Below are positions 58,803 to 64,000 of a DNA stretch of 64,000 nucleotides, piece after piece. The DNA lies in contig JAJLTO010000002.1 of NCBI GenBank assembly GCA_030568195.1, forward strand, positions 310,001 through 374,000, given 5' to 3'. Each line of letters opens with the position of its first letter. Positions within the stretch are counted from its first letter, which is position 1. A program made the translations under genes and the position numbers. This DNA is from Dipodascopsis uninucleata var. uninucleata. Its lineage: Eukaryota > Ascomycota > Lipomycetes > Lipomycetales > Lipomycetaceae. The notes beneath the pieces were generated by a model. That model made no database searches. It was not told the DNA's origin and saw only the letters and a list, made by a program, of their open reading frames with translations.

Positions 58803-61800
58803 CTAGTCTCCGTATTGTAGCCGTTGTTGATGCTGCAATGCATGCGCTGGATAGTGATGTTCGCTATTTGAAGCGTTATAGTAGCGATAATGCTGATAAT
58901 ACATATTGTGCTCTTGTGCTTGTGGATTATTAAGAGTATACAACATCGTAGATTGAGGGAGAGCCGGTCTCGGACCCTGGTGACCAATATTATATGGTAG
59001 TGTCGCGTATATATCAGATTGTTCAGATGGTCCACCATTAGAGCTACTTCCCGAATATTGATCATGTTGCATATAGGACGCAGTCATATTTTGACAATGA
59101 TGTATATCTCTAAAATCCTGACTTCGATGATCAACTGGATATCCAGATCTAGGAAGATAATCGTTAGGCCCTATTACACTGTCGCGAGCGAAATGATTGT
59201 GTAGTGAAGGTGATGTTGATGCTGACGAGAATGGAGGCGGAGGTGCCTGCTGATGATAAAGGATTGGGGCGGATGCAATAACTGCTGAAGCATGATTTGA
59301 GTGCAGGGATACTGGTGTTTCATGATGAAAAGGACGAGATAACGATTGACCACTACTATTTATATGATGAGACGGTACAGATGATAGAGATGTAGTGTCC
59401 TGATCATGTGGATAGTTTAAGTCTTTGACAATATGCTTATGAAAAGCTTGACTTCCTTGACTATTAGGTGCTGCTACATGAGGTGAATATTGATCGCTAT
59501 CATAGCCATTAGACGTAATTACATGCTGCATAAAATAGTTAGAACCTTCTCTAGTTGAATGTAATTGGTTTGACTCGTGGCTACCTAAGCTTCTGTTGTA
59601 TCCCAGATTAGCGGTAGATGTGTCCTGATAATCAACATGCTGTGGGTGGCCATTACCAGAAATACCATTGGGATAGCCAGTATAGTTCTTTGATTGTGAA
59701 CTTTGAGTATACATTGGAGACATCGTTGAATTCTGTTTAGATGATGGTTTTTGCAGGTTTTGCGTTGACATCGAGTATGACAGTGTAGCGGTATTTCTTT
59801 CGCTATCTAAGTGCGATGTCGGAACCTGCTCACTGGTAGACAGAGAACTGCTTTGTATTAGTGATGCAACGCTATAACCAGTGCGTTGACCGATTGATGC
59901 TTGATTGCGCTGCTGTAACCTTTCAGAATTTGATAAATGATCAGTTTGAGATAAATTTGCCTCTGGAGACTGATGCCCTTCTGTATTCCTATTCTTCTGT
60001 TCTATAACTCTGAGTCCAATAATAACTGCATTCTTTGAATCTCCAGTCTGAGTATCACAAGTCTTATTCGCAATCAATTCGCTATTTCGAGAAGATGGAG
60101 GCACTCGTTCACCTTTGACGTTTGAAGGATAAAATACATCTTTCGTAACTACAACAGAAGACAAGCTTGAACTAGACGATCTTGACGACGTTGCATTCTT
60201 CTCTCTAGATTCTTCCGTCACTACCTTCTGACTTGAAGGCAAAATACTACCAGAATACGTGGGCTCCACGTCCACTGTAGCCTTTGCCAAATCTTTGGAC
60301 GATTGAGCAGATTTGATAGTATGCTTTCGTCTTTGCTTGAGCGTCTGCTCACTTTTAAATATTTCCAGTTTCTCAGAACTGCCGGCGCTCTTCATTGCAG
60401 ACCGATTTTGCATATCTAATTCGGCCAGGATCAAGATCGCACTATTGCTCTCACTCTCATTTGGATCTTTTAAAGCGCCGTTCAAACTATTACGCGAAGT
60501 ATCATAGTCCATACCATTTACAGCAGATAGCAAAACACCAAGACCATCATTCCCATCATTCTTATTCTGGTAAATTTGACATTCATTTTCTCGCATTTGC
60601 TTTCTAAACCAACGCTCCTCAATAAGAGACTTCTGCTCAGTCCTTGCATTATCAATATCAAGATCAAGATCAGTGCGCTCAAGAGATGGCTGATTCTTAG
60701 GTGGTACAGACTTAATAAGCTCAATATCTGCCAGTACTTCAGACGGGCTCAGAGACTTCAATTCAGGACCATCTTGTTTGTAGGAGCTATATCCACTCCA
60801 TGATCCCTGAAATTTATTCTCATTTCCAGTGGATGTAAGAACACATCGCTGTTCAGCCCTCCCTTGAATATTTGATATCATCTCAGTGACTTCTTGAATG
60901 AGCTTCATTTTAAAGTTATTCTTTCTGTTATAAAATTCAAACCAGATGATTTCGCGATAGCCTTTCGTTACTCGGCATATCTTTTGATGCTCCAAACTAA
61001 GTTTTTGCTTTGATAAATGCTTTCGTTTTCGTAGAGTTCCGTGAAGATGCTTCAAAGCATTGATTTCCGGAATTTCGTCCACTATAATATTGGATATTGA
61101 ATCCACATTCGAAGTTAAGTCCATACTCTGAATTTCGTTAATCTGTTTATCTAGGTTCTCAATAAATTTCCCTATTGTCTCTGAATTGTATCCCACACTA
61201 GCATGAGAATCCCGGTCTTTTGTCCGTGACTCGCGAGTTTCTTGTAATTGGCTTATCGGAGCAGCACCTATAAAGTAGAATACAACTTAGCAACAATATT
61301 CGGCCAAAACTTCCCAAGAAAATGAACACATACGCTTTCTATGAGAGTGGCTTCGAGCAGATAACGAAGATGGTGTGGCTTGTTCTGAAAATTCATTTAT
61401 ATCTAACTGTTGCTCATCAGAATCAGAGTTATCAGTTCTTCGAGCTCGCTTGAAGGGCGTTGCATATTTTTTGATATCAAGACTCTCAATACTCTTCACA
61501 TCAGCATAATCTTCTTTAGGATCTATGGCACTTATATTTCGATGGCCATTTATTGCACGAGAAGCGATGTCAGATATTTCTCTCTTATTACTACTGCTCG
61601 TCGCTATGCTTTCGCTCTTATACTCTGTCACATTGTCAGAAGTAGACTTTAAGCTCTGATTGTTCTGTTCCTTGGCAATCGGTCCTGTATTTAGAACTTG
61701 CAGCTGAGATTTCTTCCCATAAAAATTTGACGCCGATACCGGTAACGATTGTTGTGAAGGAAGCATAATAACAGACTGCTGAGAGCTCTGTTGCTTCGAT

Positions 61801-61865
61801 TCGTTGAGAGACGATGCTGAAGATACAGCTTCATTACGAATTGTTGCGAGAGCAGTCGCAGACAT
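58803..61865 (-). CDS. unidentified Ser/Gln/His-rich protein with a basic helical segment
   Basis: Two exons, 61334-61865 and 58803-61267, joined by a 66-nt intron (GTATGT to TTATAG), give 998 residues. I do not recognise the family. Residues 1-175 are Ser/Gln-rich and end with a basic patch (FKRARR; RSHSHRKR). Residues about 200-300 are the only part that looks folded: GKFIENLDKQINEIQSMDL, KHLHGTLRKRKHLSKQKLSL, GYREIIWFEFYNRKNNFKMK, which reads as amphipathic basic helices. The remaining ~700 residues are low-complexity, with Ser/Asn/Gln giving way to His/Tyr/Pro/Gln-rich sequence and a short run PPPPF near 880. This composition suggests a nuclear regulator or chromatin-complex subunit, but that is inference. 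It has a long empty 5' side (more than 2 kb). Confidence 0.75.
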
Positions 61866-64000
61866 TAAGAATCAATTCGCCGAGCAAGGCTAGAATTGAA
61901 TGCGCAATATATTTTTACCTCGAGGAAATAAGAAATTATCTTGAGGTATCTGATATAAAATTTGAATGACTTTGACAGGCACAGAGCTAGTCTGCTCGTA
62001 GCTATATAGTGACTAATATATATCTACTTCAGCGTCCTAAAATACTGAATATAATGCGAGTATTATTAGCTAAAATTTCACGTTTAAAGTTAACAGTGGA
62101 TCATAGAACGCTTGTCTCCTACTGCCAGTCGATAAATATCTAGCTTAAGGTATGGAACTTTTTGTATAGTGCCAGAGATTGTATAATTCTAGTCAAGTAG
62201 AAGTTAGACCCTGTAGACTCACAAATATGATACCTAAGGGACACAAAGAAGCATATATATTATATAACAAAGCTAATGTATCTTCGCTATATATCTTGCA
62301 GTAGTCTCTGCTGAAAGGCGAGTTCTGTCATAAGCACGTTAGCAATATATCGAATGCAGCTCTACATATCACAATCACCATGGACTATGTAAACTGTGTC
62401 TGTCTCTAGTGCCATTTCCATGGACTCATTGACTCAACGTACATGCTCAGATATATACTAAATCAGATATCGAGATTAAAAGCCAATAATGCCTGTTATC
62501 ACAATATACGAAGCCGTTTATGAGAAATGAGTACCGGTACTACGATACTGTTAGATCACTCACGAAGTTGTCGAGATAAACCGAACTCAAGCTGAATACC
62601 TATTAAATCATATAACGATGTAAGCAGATTTGTATGAAAACGTCCAGAGTCGTCGATTCTGGAATTCATAATGTTAATACAAGAACTGTACCAAGATGGA
62701 AGTGACTGGCACCTGCAGAGCTGTCTAGCAACCAGTCTCTGGTAATAACTTACAATATCCACATCCTAGTGTGAGAACACTCTTGTATATATCCCACCAA
62801 CAAAATAGAACGTAACAACTCTAGGGCTACAACAAAACGAAGAAAAAGACTGACCAAAAATAACTTGAGCGGGACAGATGAAGCAACGGATAGTACTCGG
62901 CATAAAGCAAGACGAAGTTGCTGCCCTTTTACTGTGTGCGAAGGCTACAAAGGAAAGAAATTAAAAAAAGCAATAAAATTAAAAGTAAGATGGAACTCTA
63001 ACTCAGATTAGTGAGGAACTCATTTTTGATAAGGTTCGCATATAAAGTCAAATATGCCACCCTGCGATGTGCTCTCACGTTGCTTTTCTGTAACTAGGAT
63101 AACAATATGAGACGTATGAATATATGCCTGATATGCGTCATTCAACATGACTAAATGAAACGCAAATCTTTCCGCTGCTCAGATGAATGTTAATTTTTTT
63201 GGTAACCAGCGACAGCAATGGCTTTCCGTGGATGTTCAACGAAATATGCTGGAATGCTCGCCTACCATTAATCGCTTTTCGTTTAATTCACTCTTAGAAG
63301 AATCTCAATCTTTTACGTTCTTACTATAGCGCTTGGTGGTCTGCCGCCTGTTTGTCAATGCCTGCATATCTATAGTGTCAGTGCTCGTGCACTACAGCCT
63401 GCACGGCCACAGCTACTCTGCATAGTAATATCAACAGCGTAGCGGGTATGAAATATAGAGCTGTATCCACAACGGTATAAGCTGCGAATAGAACTATTTC
63501 TATACATATAGTTTGTACGCGCATATATATAATGCACATCCTTCTTGCATACCGTAATATATAAGCAATATAGGCTCTGTAAGGTGCACGATTAGGGTTG
63601 CGATATTAAGAGTATTTATGCACGTGCAGACTATATAAAGAGGCTACAGAAGAAAGTTACGGAATGAGATGGCTAAAAGCAACTCATTATTCGCCTGTCT
63701 ACTGAAAATCTTACTGGCTCTTAAAGACGGAAAGCACTACAAGGCTCAGGTTTGTACATATCTGGAGTAGATATTAAGATATTACGCAAGCATGTATCTA
63801 AACCACTAGCTGAGGATTTCAGCATTTTTCTGTTAGAGCAGCAGCATGCCACAAGCAAGGTAGTCTGTGCTTGATTTTGAAGTGCTGCGGGGTGCGCAAA
63901 GAATTTGCACCACTGATGTATGCAATGCATATATCTGTCGCAGGCTGAAGAAAAGAGTAAAAGAGTAAAAACGCGGTGTCACCCTAGAAGAGCAACGAAT
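61866..64000. other. intergenic region upstream of the 998-residue gene
   Basis: No gene is recognisable to the end of the window. The half after about 62.5 kb is less AT-rich than normal spacers, like the interiors of the two deserts near the NRG1-like gene, and has only short frames (69 codons at most). Confidence 0.5.

Overview
This is a nuclear contig from an intron-rich ascomycete fungus, most likely a yeast-like early-diverging lineage (Taphrinomycotina, or a basal Saccharomycotina of the Lipomyces kind; I cannot decide between them). The reasons are single-copy fungal housekeeping genes with short introns (mostly 50-100 nt, GTAAGT-type donors, CTAAC/CTAAT branch-like motifs), an Rpl39 that begins MPSHKSF as I recall for fission yeast, fungus-type genes (NRG1-like C2H2 repressor, SMP3, fungal IRE1) and AT-rich UTRs. 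I find no rRNA, tRNA, CRISPR or recognisable mobile element.

Layout. From 1.5 to 12.8 kb: a PIC2-type mitochondrial carrier (+), a WD40 protein related to S. pombe SPAC2A9.03 (+), PWP2 (-) and MPP6 (+) as a divergent pair, and YIH1 (-). From 12.8 to 28.2 kb: an NRG1-like zinc-finger gene (+, 18.5-20.2 kb) alone between two gene deserts of 5.7 and 7.9 kb whose interiors are clearly less AT-rich than other intergenic DNA. From 28.2 to 40.7 kb the genes are dense again: NSA1 (-), a PPR protein (+), HEL2 (+), PEX10 (-), ERD1 (+) and RRP17/NOP25 (-). From 41.4 to 48.2 kb three minus-strand genes: IRE1, CCT2 and RPL39. From 50 to 61.9 kb: a full ABCB transporter (+), SWI5 (-), SMP3 (+) and an unidentified 998-residue Ser/Gln/His-rich protein (-). 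The last 2.1 kb is empty.

Functions. Much of the window serves ribosome production and quality control: PWP2 (SSU processome), MPP6 (nuclear exosome), NSA1 and RRP17 (pre-60S), RPL39 (60S exit tunnel), HEL2 (collided ribosomes) and YIH1 (Gcn2 control). A second group serves the secretory pathway and cell surface: IRE1, ERD1, SMP3 and the ABC pump. PIC2 and PEX10 are organellar, CCT2 is a cytosolic chaperonin subunit, and SWI5 acts in recombination.

I worked out exon structures by hand, checking that splice phases and summed lengths are consistent. The most striking result is a predicted 6-nt internal microexon in YIH1. Other points are very short first coding exons in CCT2 (ATG only), RPL39 (two codons) and PWP2 (six codons), a GC-AG intron in PEX10, a tandem duplication in the ABC-transporter promoter, a CX1C first zinc finger in the NRG1-like protein, and the paired deserts around that gene. 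I see no clearly novel multi-gene system.
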